Assembly (NCBI GenBank): GCA_009784625.1
Contig: WRBI01000004.1
Span: 1 to 64,000 of the forward strand
Length of the DNA: 64,000 nt
Direction of reading: 5' to 3'
Source: Oscillospiraceae bacterium
GTDB taxonomy: Bacteria; Bacillota; Clostridia; Oscillospirales; Ruminococcaceae
Shown here: positions 54,638-63,585 of the stretch, one piece after another
Numbering within the stretch: the stretch's first letter is position 1
Layout of the letters: each line of letters opens with the position of its first letter
Position numbers and translations under genes: made by a program
The notes under the pieces: model-generated
Databases searched by the model: none
Told to the model about the DNA's origin: nothing
What the model saw: only the letters and a program-made list of their open reading frames with translations

Positions 54638-56410
54638 TCAAACGCTTGCGCACACGGGTGGATTTAGGCTCTCACATGTGTCGGCAAGGCGGATGGCATG
54701 TTTGTAAAACCGTTTGGCGTAGCGGTATTGGCGCATCGCGTACTCGCTGTAGCTGACGCCCACTTTTTCTTTGTATTCGCACCAGACTGTCCAGAGAAAA
54801 CCGGCGGCCGCGGCGTAGGTATACACTTTAAACCGGTCGATCGGCTGGGCTTGCCCGCCGAAGTATATGTCGATGGCGTGGTCGACCTCTTCTTTCGAAA
54901 AATCGGCGTAAAGGCAGAACATGGCCACATCTGCGTGTGCTTCGCTCATCCCCGCGTACTCCCAGTCGATCAAGTACAGCCGGCCGCCGACGAACAAAAA
55001 GTTGTCATGTACCGGGTCGGCGTGACAAAGGGTGTACTCGCCCGCGGTGCAGTCAAGGGTGGCGAGCAGGTCAGTGACATTGCGCCGAACCTCGTCGTAG
55101 TCGCCAAAAGAGGACTCACCCCCGCGCAGCCCCTCGTACCGCTCGATCTTTTCCATAATATTGAACTCGTGCGGAACTTCCAGTTTCATTTGGTGTAGTT
55201 TCTGTAAATGTTTCATGCAGGCAGTCACGTCGCTTAGGCTGCGCGGGTCACACATCCGCGCGTTTTCTAAGTAAATCGAGATCTTGTAACCATCCTTGGG
55301 TGAGATGTAGACAATCTCTTCAGCTATCCCTTTTTCAGCCAGGGCGTTGTAGACGGCGGCCTCCTGCGCGCGGTTGGTCAGCTCGTTGCTGCCTTCACCG
55401 GGCACCCGGAGAAGGTAGGGGTTATCATCTACCGAAAAGCGCATCAGCCGGTTGGTCATCCCCTTAAACAGCCGGGAGATATCGGTGATGTTTTCAGGAT
55501 GTGTGCCAAATACTTTGCTGATCAGGTCAATCCGTTTTGAGCGCAGGTCTTGTGATTCGCTGTCCAGCTCGCGCAGCTGCTCATAGGTGTTGATCGCGTA
55601 AGTGGACTGCCCCTGCATCACCCGGGCGTAGACGATCATTTTGTTTCCGCTCAGCAGCGCTTTTTCCCAGGTTGATTTCAGGTATTTGCGCTGGCCAGAC
55701 ATCGTCTTGATCCGCTTCTTCGCCTTTGCCGCGTCCGACTCCAATAGATAGCACAGGCCGACCATTGAGTTGCCGCCGTGCTCGTCTTCGGTGTAGACCA
55801 GTTCAAGTTTGCGGTTGAGCCGCAGATAGCTCTCATCGTCTATGTAGTCAGAGATCGCGTACCATGAAAAGTACTCATTTTTGTGGAAAGGGTTGCGGGC
55901 AAACCAGATGTTGGTGGGTACGATGTAGCAGTTCGACAGGTTTTCAACAGCCAGGCTGAGCGAGTGCAGGGTGTCCCGGCGGGCGTATTCGTGGTCATAA
56001 ATCAGCGCGACGCCATACTTGTCGATCAAATAGTCGAACTTTTCGGCCATAAACCCGGTGACCACTACAATGTCGGTGATCCCCACTTCGTGCAATTGTT
56101 TGATGATTCGCTCGATCAGCGCTTCGTCACTGATTTTTAAAAGACCCTTTGGCATTTTCGTAATCGGTATCATTCGCAGGCCGATCCCCGCGGCTAAGAT
56201 GATTGCGCGGCGCGGCTTTGAAGTTTCCAGGTGTTTTTTTGCCTTGTCGGTGGTGTTGTAACCCTCGTCAATATATCCCTCTTCGTCCAGCTTTTTGAGG
56301 GATGAACTGACCAGCCCGATCGAGTAGCCGGTCCGCGCGGCGATCTCCCTTTGGCCGGTATAACCAAAATTGACAAGGATTGAGAGCACAATCCAATCTC
56401 TCTTGTTCAT
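54638..56410 (-). CDS. HTH-LicC-LicA fusion: phosphocholine cytidylyltransferase plus choline kinase
   Basis: This 590-residue three-part protein has residues 1-65 as a winged helix-turn-helix (QREIAARTGYSIGLVSSSLKKLDEEGYI). Residues 67-300 are a LicC-like nucleotidyltransferase with ILAAGIGLRMIPITKMPKGLL. Residues 300-590 are a choline/ethanolamine kinase with the Brenner motif CHADPVHDNFLF and LIDWEYAGMSEAHADVA. It would turn choline into phosphocholine and then CDP-choline for decoration of cell-surface polymers. The HTH suggests self-regulation. It shares a unit with the BCCT transporter 22 bp downstream and has a perfect consensus promoter. No LicD transferase lies in the window. Confidence 0.88.
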   Translation of the reverse strand: MNKRDWIVLSILVNFGYTGQREIAARTGYSIGLVSSSLKKLDEEGYIDEGYNTTDKAKKHLETSKPRRAIILAAGIGLRMIPITKMPKGLLKISDEALIERIIKQLHEVGITDIVVVTGFMAEKFDYLIDKYGVALIYDHEYARRDTLHSLSLAVENLSNCYIVPTNIWFARNPFHKNEYFSWYAISDYIDDESYLRLNRKLELVYTEDEHGGNSMVGLCYLLESDAAKAKKRIKTMSGQRKYLKSTWEKALLSGNKMIVYARVMQGQSTYAINTYEQLRELDSESQDLRSKRIDLISKVFGTHPENITDISRLFKGMTNRLMRFSVDDNPYLLRVPGEGSNELTNRAQEAAVYNALAEKGIAEEIVYISPKDGYKISIYLENARMCDPRSLSDVTACMKHLQKLHQMKLEVPHEFNIMEKIERYEGLRGGESSFGDYDEVRRNVTDLLATLDCTAGEYTLCHADPVHDNFLFVGGRLYLIDWEYAGMSEAHADVAMFCLYADFSKEEVDHAIDIYFGGQAQPIDRFKVYTYAAAAGFLWTVWCEYKEKVGVSYSEYAMRQYRYAKRFYKHAIRLADTCESLNPPVCASV

Positions 56411-56463
56411 ACAATATCAAATCCTTTCGTTCACGAATTGATTTTTTCATAATATGACAATTA

Positions 56464-56492
56464 TTATATATCGTGAAAAAAGATATGTCAAC
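56464..56492 (-). promoter_or_regulatory. Perfect consensus promoter of the choline operon
   Basis: On the minus strand, TTGACA (56487-56492), 17-bp spacer, TATAAT (56464-56469). The start site is near 56457, about 47 nt before the HTH-LicC-LicA ATG. Confidence 0.8.
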
Positions 56493-56543
56493 ACACTTTA
56501 TAGATTGTTCAGCAATAAGTTCCGGTTTTCTGATATATAAAAT

Positions 56544-56653
56544 CATGGTATAATGTTCACTGACAGGCATGAACATTATACGGATTTTAATGGCCGCGCC
56601 TACGGCGATGGCCAACTATACCATGACTATACGCATGGTATAATGTTCACTGA
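56544..56653. repeat. 65-bp hairpin repeat copy B within a 20-bp direct repeat
   Basis: 56549-56613 is the inverted copy of 35637-35701. It contains GTATAATGTTCA (56548-56559) inverted as TGAACATTATAC (56570-56581). CATGGTATAATGTTCACTGA is present at 56544-56563 and again at 56634-56653. The rest of 56411-56719 holds only the choline promoter and a possible TATAAT for the next gene. Confidence 0.7.
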
Positions 56654-56719
56654 AAAGCTTAGATGTACCAACGCTTGTGCTTATACATATAATCTCAAGC
56701 CGAAGGGGGCGTATACAGG

Positions 56720-57157
56720 GTGATTTCCGGAAAGTCCAAGACAAGTCAGCGAGCGGACATTCCCACTACCGCGGCCAGACCAAGCCGCTTCAAAAAACTT
56801 CTGCTGAATGTTGCGGGATTTACCGCCCTTGCGTTGGGGACACTCGGGATTTTTCTGCCGCTTTTGCCGACCACGCCGTTTGTTTTACTTGCTGTTATAT
56901 GTTTTTCGACCGCTAACCCGGGCATGGCCGCCCGGCTGCGCAAAAGCCGATTGTTTGGCGGCTACCTTGAGAACTGGTATATGGGTACTGGGGTCAGCCG
57001 CGCTTATAAAATCAAAGTAATCCTGTTTTTGTGGGCCGGAATCGGAAGCTCGATTTACATAGTGCAGCCGGTTTGGCTGATGGCGCTGCTTGGACTGATT
57101 GGCGTCTGTGTCACCGTGCACATACTCTCGCTAAAAACCAAGCGTCCGCCTGCGTAG
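56720..57157 (+). CDS. DUF454 (YbaN-like) membrane protein
   Basis: This 145-residue protein has a basic N-terminal tail, a helical hairpin containing the family signature GTLGIFLPLLPTTPFVLLAVICFS, a RLRKSRLFGGYLENW loop and two more helices. YbaN-like proteins are inner-membrane proteins of unknown function. GTG 56720 with GGGGG about ten bases upstream is the start. It is monocistronic. Confidence 0.85.
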   Translation: MISGKSKTSQRADIPTTAARPSRFKKLLLNVAGFTALALGTLGIFLPLLPTTPFVLLAVICFSTANPGMAARLRKSRLFGGYLENWYMGTGVSRAYKIKVILFLWAGIGSSIYIVQPVWLMALLGLIGVCVTVHILSLKTKRPPA

Positions 57158-57216
57158 CGAACACGTGTGTTGAGCGTGCAAAATGCACCTGAAAGCGAAG
57201 CGTATTTTTGAATAAC

Positions 57217-57244
57217 AAAACGGACACCTTCAAAGTGTCCGTTT
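57217..57244 (+). terminator. Terminator after the DUF454 gene
   Basis: AAAACGGACAC, seven-base loop, GTGTCCGTTT, then a short T-rich tail. Confidence 0.7.
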
Positions 57245-57336
57245 GTCTCGTAATTACACGATTTTCCCGATATGCACACAACTCCCTCATTATCAGTACA
57301 TTCAGGTATGCAACGCTGAACGCCCAGGATTCGCTG

Positions 57337-58440
57337 TCACTCATGTAAAAGCGGCTGAAATGTGTTTGCGATTTGCTGCCTGTTCAGATGATCGAGGATG
57401 ATCCGGGCAAGTCCATCCCAGTCACTTGGGGAGAGGGCCGGCTTGCCGGGGATATGCAAATCCAGATCGGTGGCAACGGCGAGCAGGGTGTTCGGGTCGC
57501 TGGCCGGCTTGCCTGTGCGCACAACTTCGATTTTCGGGTAGCGCAAATCTTTGCCGCCCTCAAGCAAGATCAGGTCAGCCCGAGAAAAAAGAGGGGTGAA
57601 AAAGTCGGGGGTTGTTTCGGGCTGGGTGGCTGTGGCCATATACCGCCTGGGCGAGTAAACGCCCACCCCAAACGCGCCCGCGCGGCGCAGGCGGTCACTG
57701 TCTGTCCCCGGAATATCGGGGTCAAAGTCATGGCCGTCGTGCTTGATGGCCGCCACCCGCAGCCCCTGCGCTTTTAAGAGGGGGATCACACCGGCCAACA
57801 GCGTGGTTTTGCCCGCGTTCTTCAGCCCGCAGATCGCGACAACCGGCGGGCCATCCACCCGGCGGACAAGCTCGGCGTACGCGCGCGGGGTGTTCACACC
57901 GCGCAGCATCTCATCCGGGAATGCGCTGTGCGCAAGCGGCACATACCGCACCCGCAGTTTGTCGAACGCGTCGATGATTTTGTAGTTGCCGGTTTTGATC
58001 TGCGCTTCAAAAACGTTGCATACCCCCCGGCCATAAATGGCACAGAGCGGCTGCATCCGGCCATCCCGGGTGACCAGGATAAAGATATCGTAGTGCTCGT
58101 CCAGCCAGCCGGCCATATACTGCGCCAGCTCTTTCCGGAAGAGGGGGGCGTCACAGCTGACCGCCAGAAGGTAATCCGACCGGCTCACCCGCAGGGCTGA
58201 GAGGATCCCATTGATCGGGCCGCAATCGGGGTAAAGGTCTGGTATAATGTCAAGCCCCAAGCCGGTATACGCATCCGGATAGTCAACCGAGAGCAGGACT
58301 TCGTCCATTTCTGCCAGTTGGTCGGCGACGTGCGCGACCATCGGTTTGCCTTGCAAGGGCAGAAAAGCTTTGTTTTCGCCCATCCGCCGGCTTTTTCCGC
58401 CGGCCAGGATGACCGCGCCGAGACTGTGCGCACTTTGCAT
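57337..58440 (-). CDS. MobA-MobB fusion for molybdenum cofactor guanylation
   Basis: The first 200 of 367 residues match MobA, which attaches GMP to molybdenum cofactor: AVILAGGKSRRMGENKA and SCDAPLF. The rest matches MobB, a GTP-binding accessory protein: CGLKNAGKTTLL, AAIKHDGHDF and LLEGGKD. The fused order MobA-MobB serves bis-MGD enzymes such as the catalytic subunit at 61406-63487. ATG 58440 follows GGGGGCAGG; the longer open frame would overlap moeA. It is the last gene of the molybdoenzyme unit. Confidence 0.93.
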   Translation of the reverse strand: MQSAHSLGAVILAGGKSRRMGENKAFLPLQGKPMVAHVADQLAEMDEVLLSVDYPDAYTGLGLDIIPDLYPDCGPINGILSALRVSRSDYLLAVSCDAPLFRKELAQYMAGWLDEHYDIFILVTRDGRMQPLCAIYGRGVCNVFEAQIKTGNYKIIDAFDKLRVRYVPLAHSAFPDEMLRGVNTPRAYAELVRRVDGPPVVAICGLKNAGKTTLLAGVIPLLKAQGLRVAAIKHDGHDFDPDIPGTDSDRLRRAGAFGVGVYSPRRYMATATQPETTPDFFTPLFSRADLILLEGGKDLRYPKIEVVRTGKPASDPNTLLAVATDLDLHIPGKPALSPSDWDGLARIILDHLNRQQIANTFQPLLHE

Positions 58441-58456
58441 GAACCTGCCCCCTGCT

Positions 58457-59671
58457 TCAGATGATGTAAACCGCGACACAATCACCTTTGAGAGCGCTTG
58501 TTCCGGGTAAAATCTCTACCAGGCAGTTGCAGCCGACCAGCGAGCGCAATTGCCCGGATGAATGCCCGCCCTGTAAGGTGACCCCGCCGTTTTCCAGCCG
58601 CCCCCGGACAAATCGGCGGGTGGGGGTCTCTTTGTTGTAAGGCATTGCCATCACGGCCTGCGCTTTGAGAGGCAGGAGAGAGTGGTCTCCGCTGATTGCC
58701 GCGAGCAAAGGGCGCGCCAGCAGCTCAAACGTAGCGGCGGCGGCGAACGGGTTGCCCGAAAGGGAGAGGACCGGCTTGCCCCCGACCCGGGAGAACATGG
58801 CCGGGGTGCCCGGTTTGATCTTGACCCGGTGGAAGATCCGCTCGGCGCCGAGCAGTGGCATGACTTCGTGGAAAATATCCTTTTCGCCGACCGACACCCC
58901 GCCGGTAGTGATCATCAGGTCGGCCGATTCCAGCCCGGCGCGGATGGCGTCCGCCGCCGCGTTGGGGTCGTCCCCGGTCTGGGCGGTATATACCGGCCGA
59001 TAGCCCAGTTCGGTCAGCCGGGCGTAGAGCATATCCAAATTGCTTGAGTAGATTTTTCCGGGCGGGAGCGACACGCCCGGCTGTGCGTCAAACAGCTCGT
59101 CCCCGGTGGTCAGCAGCGCGACTTTGGCTTTTGGGCGGGCAGTGATATGGGTCACACCGGCGCTGGCCAGAACCCCCAAAGTAGCGGCGGTCAGCTTTGT
59201 ACCGGTTGGAAGAAGCAGGCTGCCCGCGCGAAAATCTTCCCCGCGAAAGCAAAAGTTCTGGTGGTGTTTCAGCTGCCTGTAAATGGCCACGGTTTGCTCA
59301 CCCAAGTCGGTGTCCTCCTGTCGGATGACACAGTCCGCCCTCGGCGGGAGCATGGCGCCTGTCATAATCCGCACCGCCTGCCCGGATTCTACCGCCCGGC
59401 CGGGGACGTCGCCCGCGTAGAGCTTATCGACTACGCGCAGAAAAACGGGGGTATCCTGCCCGGCACCTGTAGTATCCTCCGCCCGCAGGGCATAGCCGTC
59501 CAGCGGGGAGCGGTCAAAGGGCGGCTGGTCGATGGGTGCATAAATATCTTCGGCCAGCAACAGCCCTCCGGTCTCGCGCAAAGGCAGGGTAGCCCGGCCG
59601 GTCAAAGCCTGCGTGCCTGCGATCAACGCGCAGGCCTGTTCGAGTTCGATCTCAGACCGCCAGGTGTTCAT
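58457..59671 (-). CDS. moeA: Molybdopterin molybdenumtransferase MoeA
   Basis: The 404-residue enzyme inserts molybdate into adenylated molybdopterin. It has PPFDRSPLDGYALR, the RIMTGAMLPPRADCV segment, TTGDEL, SNLDML, the MoCF-domain TTGGVSVGEKD and GNPFAAAATFELL. The length is typical. ATG 59671 follows GGGAGGATC; an ATG... alternative nine codons upstream would overlap the FAD gene. It sits between the FAD oxidoreductase and mobAB genes. Confidence 0.95.
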   Translation of the reverse strand: MNTWRSEIELEQACALIAGTQALTGRATLPLRETGGLLLAEDIYAPIDQPPFDRSPLDGYALRAEDTTGAGQDTPVFLRVVDKLYAGDVPGRAVESGQAVRIMTGAMLPPRADCVIRQEDTDLGEQTVAIYRQLKHHQNFCFRGEDFRAGSLLLPTGTKLTAATLGVLASAGVTHITARPKAKVALLTTGDELFDAQPGVSLPPGKIYSSNLDMLYARLTELGYRPVYTAQTGDDPNAAADAIRAGLESADLMITTGGVSVGEKDIFHEVMPLLGAERIFHRVKIKPGTPAMFSRVGGKPVLSLSGNPFAAAATFELLARPLLAAISGDHSLLPLKAQAVMAMPYNKETPTRRFVRGRLENGGVTLQGGHSSGQLRSLVGCNCLVEILPGTSALKGDCVAVYII

Positions 59672-59694
59672 TGGGGTGATCCTCCCTGTCGGCG

Positions 59695-60918
59695 TCAAAA
59701 GACAAACTCGCCGAAGAAATCTGAGTAGTCGACTTTAAACAGCGGCTTCTTGATCTTTGAGACGTCGATCTTTTCGCGGATGAGCTGGGTGAGGATTCCC
59801 GCGTAGGAGAGGTCCCCCTGTACGATCGCGCCTACAATCTCACCGTTTTTGTGGATAATCTTCTTGTAGTTGCCGGCCTGATCTTCGTCGACCTCGACGG
59901 TGTAGCTGTCGTCCGGCGATTCAGGCAGGCCGAGGGACATGGTGGCCACGCTTTGGAAGTTCATGGTCGCTTTGCTGGCAAAGAAATCGGTCTGTTCAAG
60001 CGGGCGGCCAACCATGTTGTAGGCGGCGATAATCCCCTCTTTGACGGCGGCCGGCCAGATTGGGCTGCGGCCGGAAATATCCCCAGCGCCGAATACGTTC
60101 TCGATGTTGGTTTTACCGTACCCGTCAAAGTCAAGGCCGGTTTGGCCCAGCGCAATCCCACTGCCCTCCAAAAAGCCGACGTTGGGCTTGATGCCGGAGG
60201 TGACGATAAACAGGTCACACGGGATGCGGATTCCACTGCCCAACTCGGCCTGTTTGACCGCGCCGGCATCATCCAGAACCAGCTCGGTGATTTTTGTGCC
60301 GTAATACTGCTTGACCCCGGCCATCGCGAACGCCTGCTCGTAGGGCCGCGCCGCGCGCATATCCAGCTGCCGGTTGAGGATGTGGCTAAAAGATTCGACC
60401 AGAGAGATGTTTTTACCAAAGCCAAGCAGGCCGTCAACCGCGTCCACCCCGACCAGCCCCGCGCCCATCACCACGATGTTTTGAACGTTTGCCTGGCCGG
60501 CCAGCTCTTTGATGGCCTGCGCATCATTTATATTCCGAAAGCCAAGCACACCGCTTTTTGCTTCGCGCAGGTTTTTGATCCCGGCCGGAAAAGCCGTGGA
60601 CGACCCGGCCGCCAGCAGCAGCTTGTCATACCCGACGACACTGCCGTCCGCCAAAGCGACTTCGCTCTTACCGGTATCAACTTTGGTTACTTGTACGCCT
60701 TTTTTCCAGTTCAGCTTTTGCTCGGTGATAAAATCCTGCCCGACAAAGTTTAGCCCCGCAAGGTCGCGCTTGCCCTTGAGGTAGTGATGAAGCACACAGC
60801 GCGAATGGATGACCTCGTCTTTTGAGAGGATGGTGATCTCGGCGTTTGGGTCAAGGTGGCGCAGGGTTTTGGCGGCGTTCAGCCCGGCGGCTGACGCGCC
60901 GATGATCAGATGTCTCAT
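59695..60918 (-). CDS. FAD/NAD(P)-dependent oxidoreductase of the molybdoenzyme operon
   Basis: This 407-residue flavoprotein of the pyridine nucleotide-disulfide type has FAD site LIIGASAAGLNAA, NAD site VVMGAGLVGVDAV and the second FAD contact ENVFGAGDISG. There is no redox-active CxxC pair. It most resembles the N-terminal flavin part of NirB-like and NasB-like proteins, so it would pass electrons from NAD(P)H to the Fe-S partner. It overlaps the Fe-S gene by four bases (ATGA). Confidence 0.85.
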   Translation of the reverse strand: MRHLIIGASAAGLNAAKTLRHLDPNAEITILSKDEVIHSRCVLHHYLKGKRDLAGLNFVGQDFITEQKLNWKKGVQVTKVDTGKSEVALADGSVVGYDKLLLAAGSSTAFPAGIKNLREAKSGVLGFRNINDAQAIKELAGQANVQNIVVMGAGLVGVDAVDGLLGFGKNISLVESFSHILNRQLDMRAARPYEQAFAMAGVKQYYGTKITELVLDDAGAVKQAELGSGIRIPCDLFIVTSGIKPNVGFLEGSGIALGQTGLDFDGYGKTNIENVFGAGDISGRSPIWPAAVKEGIIAAYNMVGRPLEQTDFFASKATMNFQSVATMSLGLPESPDDSYTVEVDEDQAGNYKKIIHKNGEIVGAIVQGDLSYAGILTQLIREKIDVSKIKKPLFKVDYSDFFGEFVF

Positions 60919-61361
60919 GCCTGCACCCCCCTCTCAACGGCGATCGCGCCCATTGGGCATCTGTCCACGCACTGGGGCTGACCGTTTCGGTCGCTGACGC
61001 ACATGTCACACTTTGAAATTTTTCCGTCGATTTTGTTCATCCGTAATACACCGTAAGGGCAGCCCATAACGCACATATAGCAACTGCCGCACTGGTCGGC
61101 GTCGTACAGGACAAAGCCGGTAGCCGGGTCAATATGCATCGCGCCGCACATGCAGGTATATGTGCACTCGGGCAGATCGCAGTTCTGGCAGAAGATGGGT
61201 GAAGAGACTTTATCTGAGCTGATAACTACCCGGTTGCGGGGGGAATGTCCGTCGTGGGAGACAATGCAGGCGGACATACAGCCCAGACAGCCGATGCACT
61301 TGTCGCGGTCGACTTTTATACGGCCGGAGATTTCACGTTTTTTGATCGTGTCTCGGTTCAT
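60915..61361 (-). CDS. Four-cluster ferredoxin-like electron-transfer subunit
   Basis: This 148-residue protein has the Cys pattern of DmsB/HycB-type subunits: CIGCLGCMSAC, CQNC...CTYTC, CGSCYMCVMGCP and CDMC...CVDRCP, enough for four [4Fe-4S] clusters. It has no signal or membrane helix, so it is cytoplasmic. It lies between the catalytic subunit and the FAD protein, forming a likely NAD(P)H to FAD to Fe-S to molybdenum chain. ATG 61361 follows AAGGAGG at somewhat long spacing. Confidence 0.9.
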   Translation of the reverse strand: MNRDTIKKREISGRIKVDRDKCIGCLGCMSACIVSHDGHSPRNRVVISSDKVSSPIFCQNCDLPECTYTCMCGAMHIDPATGFVLYDADQCGSCYMCVMGCPYGVLRMNKIDGKISKCDMCVSDRNGQPQCVDRCPMGAIAVERGVQA

Positions 61362-61405
61362 TAGGTGTCGAATCCTCCTTCAACATGATGTACAGTGAAT
61401 GCCCG

Positions 61406-63487
61406 TTACCCAACCTTGCGCAGGTTTACCGGCGTTGTTTTATAAGATGGCTCTTTTGAGATCGGGTCATAGACGGATGGTGTGAGTTTGTTGGTTTCAA
61501 GGTAGTGGATGGGCGCAAAGATTTCACCCTCCTGCACAGTGTCGGTCAGCCGGACCTCAAAGACGGCCGATTCCCCGTTGATGGATGTGATCTCGACCTT
61601 ATCGCCCTCGCCGATTTCCAGGCCGCTGGCAAGGCCGGGGTGGATCAGGCAGTAAGCGTTTTGAGATACCGCATCCTGTACCGCGTCAATCTCGCGGGTG
61701 CGGGTCTGGGTATGCCATTGCCCGACTGTCCCCCGCCCGGTGTTGAAGATATACGGGAACTCTTTGCTCACGGGCAGCGGGTCGGCCATCGGCTTTTCGA
61801 AGACGAACTTGGCTCGCATATTGGGGGTGTAGTAGACGCCGTTCTCAAACAGGCGGCGGTCGTTGTCGGTCAGGGTTTCGCCCTCGCGGAAAGGCCATTG
61901 AATCCCCTTTGTGCCGACAATGCCGTCGTAGTCAACACCTGTGAAATCGGCGGGCATCCCGCGGGTACACTGCCGCATGATGTTAAAGACATCCCGCGGG
62001 GTACGCCATTTGTTCAGCAGCTCACCCATCCCCAGCGCCTCGCCCATTTTGAGAAAGACCTCAAAGTCCGAGTGTTCGTAGGGTTCGCGCTCAAGAACAG
62101 GCCGCAGGGCAGAAAGCCTGCGTTCGGTGTTGATGAATGTTCCCTCTTTTTTTAGCGCGGGCACAACCGGGAAGAAGACGTCACAAGCCGCCGAAGTGTC
62201 GGTGTCATCGTAAATCTCATTTACGATCAATAGGTCGAGTTTCTCCATTGCTTTCTGGAACGTTTCGTTGTTTGTCCAGGAATGGCGCGGGTTTGTGTGC
62301 ACCACCCAGAGGGCTTTGATCTCACCGGCATTGATCTTTTCGACAATGACGTTGTAGGTGAGCGTCGGCTTGTCGGGGAGCATCCAGTCGGGGACGCCCA
62401 TTGCGGTGGCGCAGGCCGCCCGTCGGATGATGTTGTCGTAATCGCCCCCACCCGGCAGGATGGCCTGGTTGCTGAGCAGGCGGGAACCCATTGCGTTGGG
62501 CTGGCCGGTCAGCGAGTTTGGGCCGGTACCCGGGCGGCCGATGTTCCCGGTCATGAGTGCGATGTTGATGATCGACTGGGCGGTGCGCACCGCCTCATAC
62601 CCTTGGTTGACGCCCATTGTCCACCAAAGCGATACCGCCTTGCCGTTGTGAATGAGTTCGGCCAGTTCTTTGACCTGTTCAGGTTCGAGGCCGGTTTCGG
62701 CTTTGACGTTTTCCAGTTTATAATCGGCCACAAACGCTTTAAATGCGCTAAAGCCGTCGGTGTAGCTTCTTATGTAATTGTTGTCGATCCAGCCTTTTTC
62801 GATCAGGTAGTTGGCCAAGGTGTAAAAGAGCTTGATATCGCTTTTGCCCTTGAGCGGATAGTAATAGTCGGCCTGCTGGGCAGTCTCGGATTTGCGCGGG
62901 TCGATGACGACGATCTTGCGCTCGGGGCGACCACTCTTTTTGACCCGGTTCCAGATGGCGGGGTGGGCAACCACCGGGTTCGCACCGATGAAGATGATTG
63001 TGTCTGAGATCTCAAAATCTTTAAGGGCATAGGGCGGGGCGTCAAAACCGAATGCGCCGCGGTGCGCGAAGACGCTGGTAGCCATGCAAAGCCGGGTGTT
63101 CGCGTCGCAGTTGCCTTTCATATACCCGCGGATCAGGTGGCTGAACAAAGCCATTTCCTCAAACGGCATTTGGGCAGTGCTCAGCGCGGCGATGCTTTCG
63201 GGGCCATACTTTTCTTTGATTTCGAGCAGTTTTTTGGCGGTCGAGCTGATTGCATCATCCCAGGAAACGATCTCGAAAGTGCCATCCGGCTTTTTGATTC
63301 GCGGCTGGGGGGACGGTTTGTGGCGGGTAAGCTGTTTGTCGAGGTTCAGCCCCTTGATACAGGCAAAGCCGTCGTTGACCGAATAGCCGGAAGTCGGCAA
63401 AACTTTGACAATCTCGTTGTTCTCAACATAAAAGTCAAGGTTGCAGGACAACGAGCAGTAGTTGCAGGTGGTTTGTACTTTTTTCAC
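61406..63487 (-). CDS. Nitrate-reductase-type molybdopterin oxidoreductase, catalytic subunit
   Basis: The 693-residue bis-MGD enzyme has an N-terminal [4Fe-4S] site with C8, C11, C15 and C43. The predicted molybdenum ligand is C134 in NCDANTRLCMATSV, which matches the NTRLCM form of Nas/Nap nitrate reductases rather than the formate dehydrogenase form. MTGNIGRPGTGPNSLTGQPNAMGSR also matches Nas-type enzymes. The C-terminal [2Fe-2S] domain of some NasA proteins is missing. No Tat signal is present, so it is cytoplasmic. GTG 63487 follows AGGAGGG; the frame remains open ten codons upstream. Substrate nitrate is likely but not proven. Confidence 0.8.
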   Translation of the reverse strand: MKKVQTTCNYCSLSCNLDFYVENNEIVKVLPTSGYSVNDGFACIKGLNLDKQLTRHKPSPQPRIKKPDGTFEIVSWDDAISSTAKKLLEIKEKYGPESIAALSTAQMPFEEMALFSHLIRGYMKGNCDANTRLCMATSVFAHRGAFGFDAPPYALKDFEISDTIIFIGANPVVAHPAIWNRVKKSGRPERKIVVIDPRKSETAQQADYYYPLKGKSDIKLFYTLANYLIEKGWIDNNYIRSYTDGFSAFKAFVADYKLENVKAETGLEPEQVKELAELIHNGKAVSLWWTMGVNQGYEAVRTAQSIINIALMTGNIGRPGTGPNSLTGQPNAMGSRLLSNQAILPGGGDYDNIIRRAACATAMGVPDWMLPDKPTLTYNVIVEKINAGEIKALWVVHTNPRHSWTNNETFQKAMEKLDLLIVNEIYDDTDTSAACDVFFPVVPALKKEGTFINTERRLSALRPVLEREPYEHSDFEVFLKMGEALGMGELLNKWRTPRDVFNIMRQCTRGMPADFTGVDYDGIVGTKGIQWPFREGETLTDNDRRLFENGVYYTPNMRAKFVFEKPMADPLPVSKEFPYIFNTGRGTVGQWHTQTRTREIDAVQDAVSQNAYCLIHPGLASGLEIGEGDKVEITSINGESAVFEVRLTDTVQEGEIFAPIHYLETNKLTPSVYDPISKEPSYKTTPVNLRKVG

Positions 63488-63507
63488 AATGACCCTCCTA
63501 ACGTTAT

Positions 63508-63585
63508 CAGTTGACAATTATGGTGTCCGCAAGCGGACGTTATTTTAATATATCGCGCAGCGATTCATTCATCGTCCACGATCAA
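63508..63585. repeat. Dispersed intergenic repeat, TTGACA-rich family, copy 3
   Basis: It contains CAGTTGACAATTA at the left, mini-hairpins TCCGC-AA-GCGGA and ATCGCGCAGCGAT in the middle, and a decayed right edge. It matches the copies at 6079 and 8716 in composition and layout. Confidence 0.6.

Noticed and set aside
61406..63487. Formate dehydrogenase as the name of the molybdoenzyme
   Set aside because: The metal-ligand region has NTRLCM as in nitrate reductases, there is no Sec codon, and the GTGPNSLTGQPNAMG segment is Nas-like. The call is kept as nitrate-reductase-type with substrate open.
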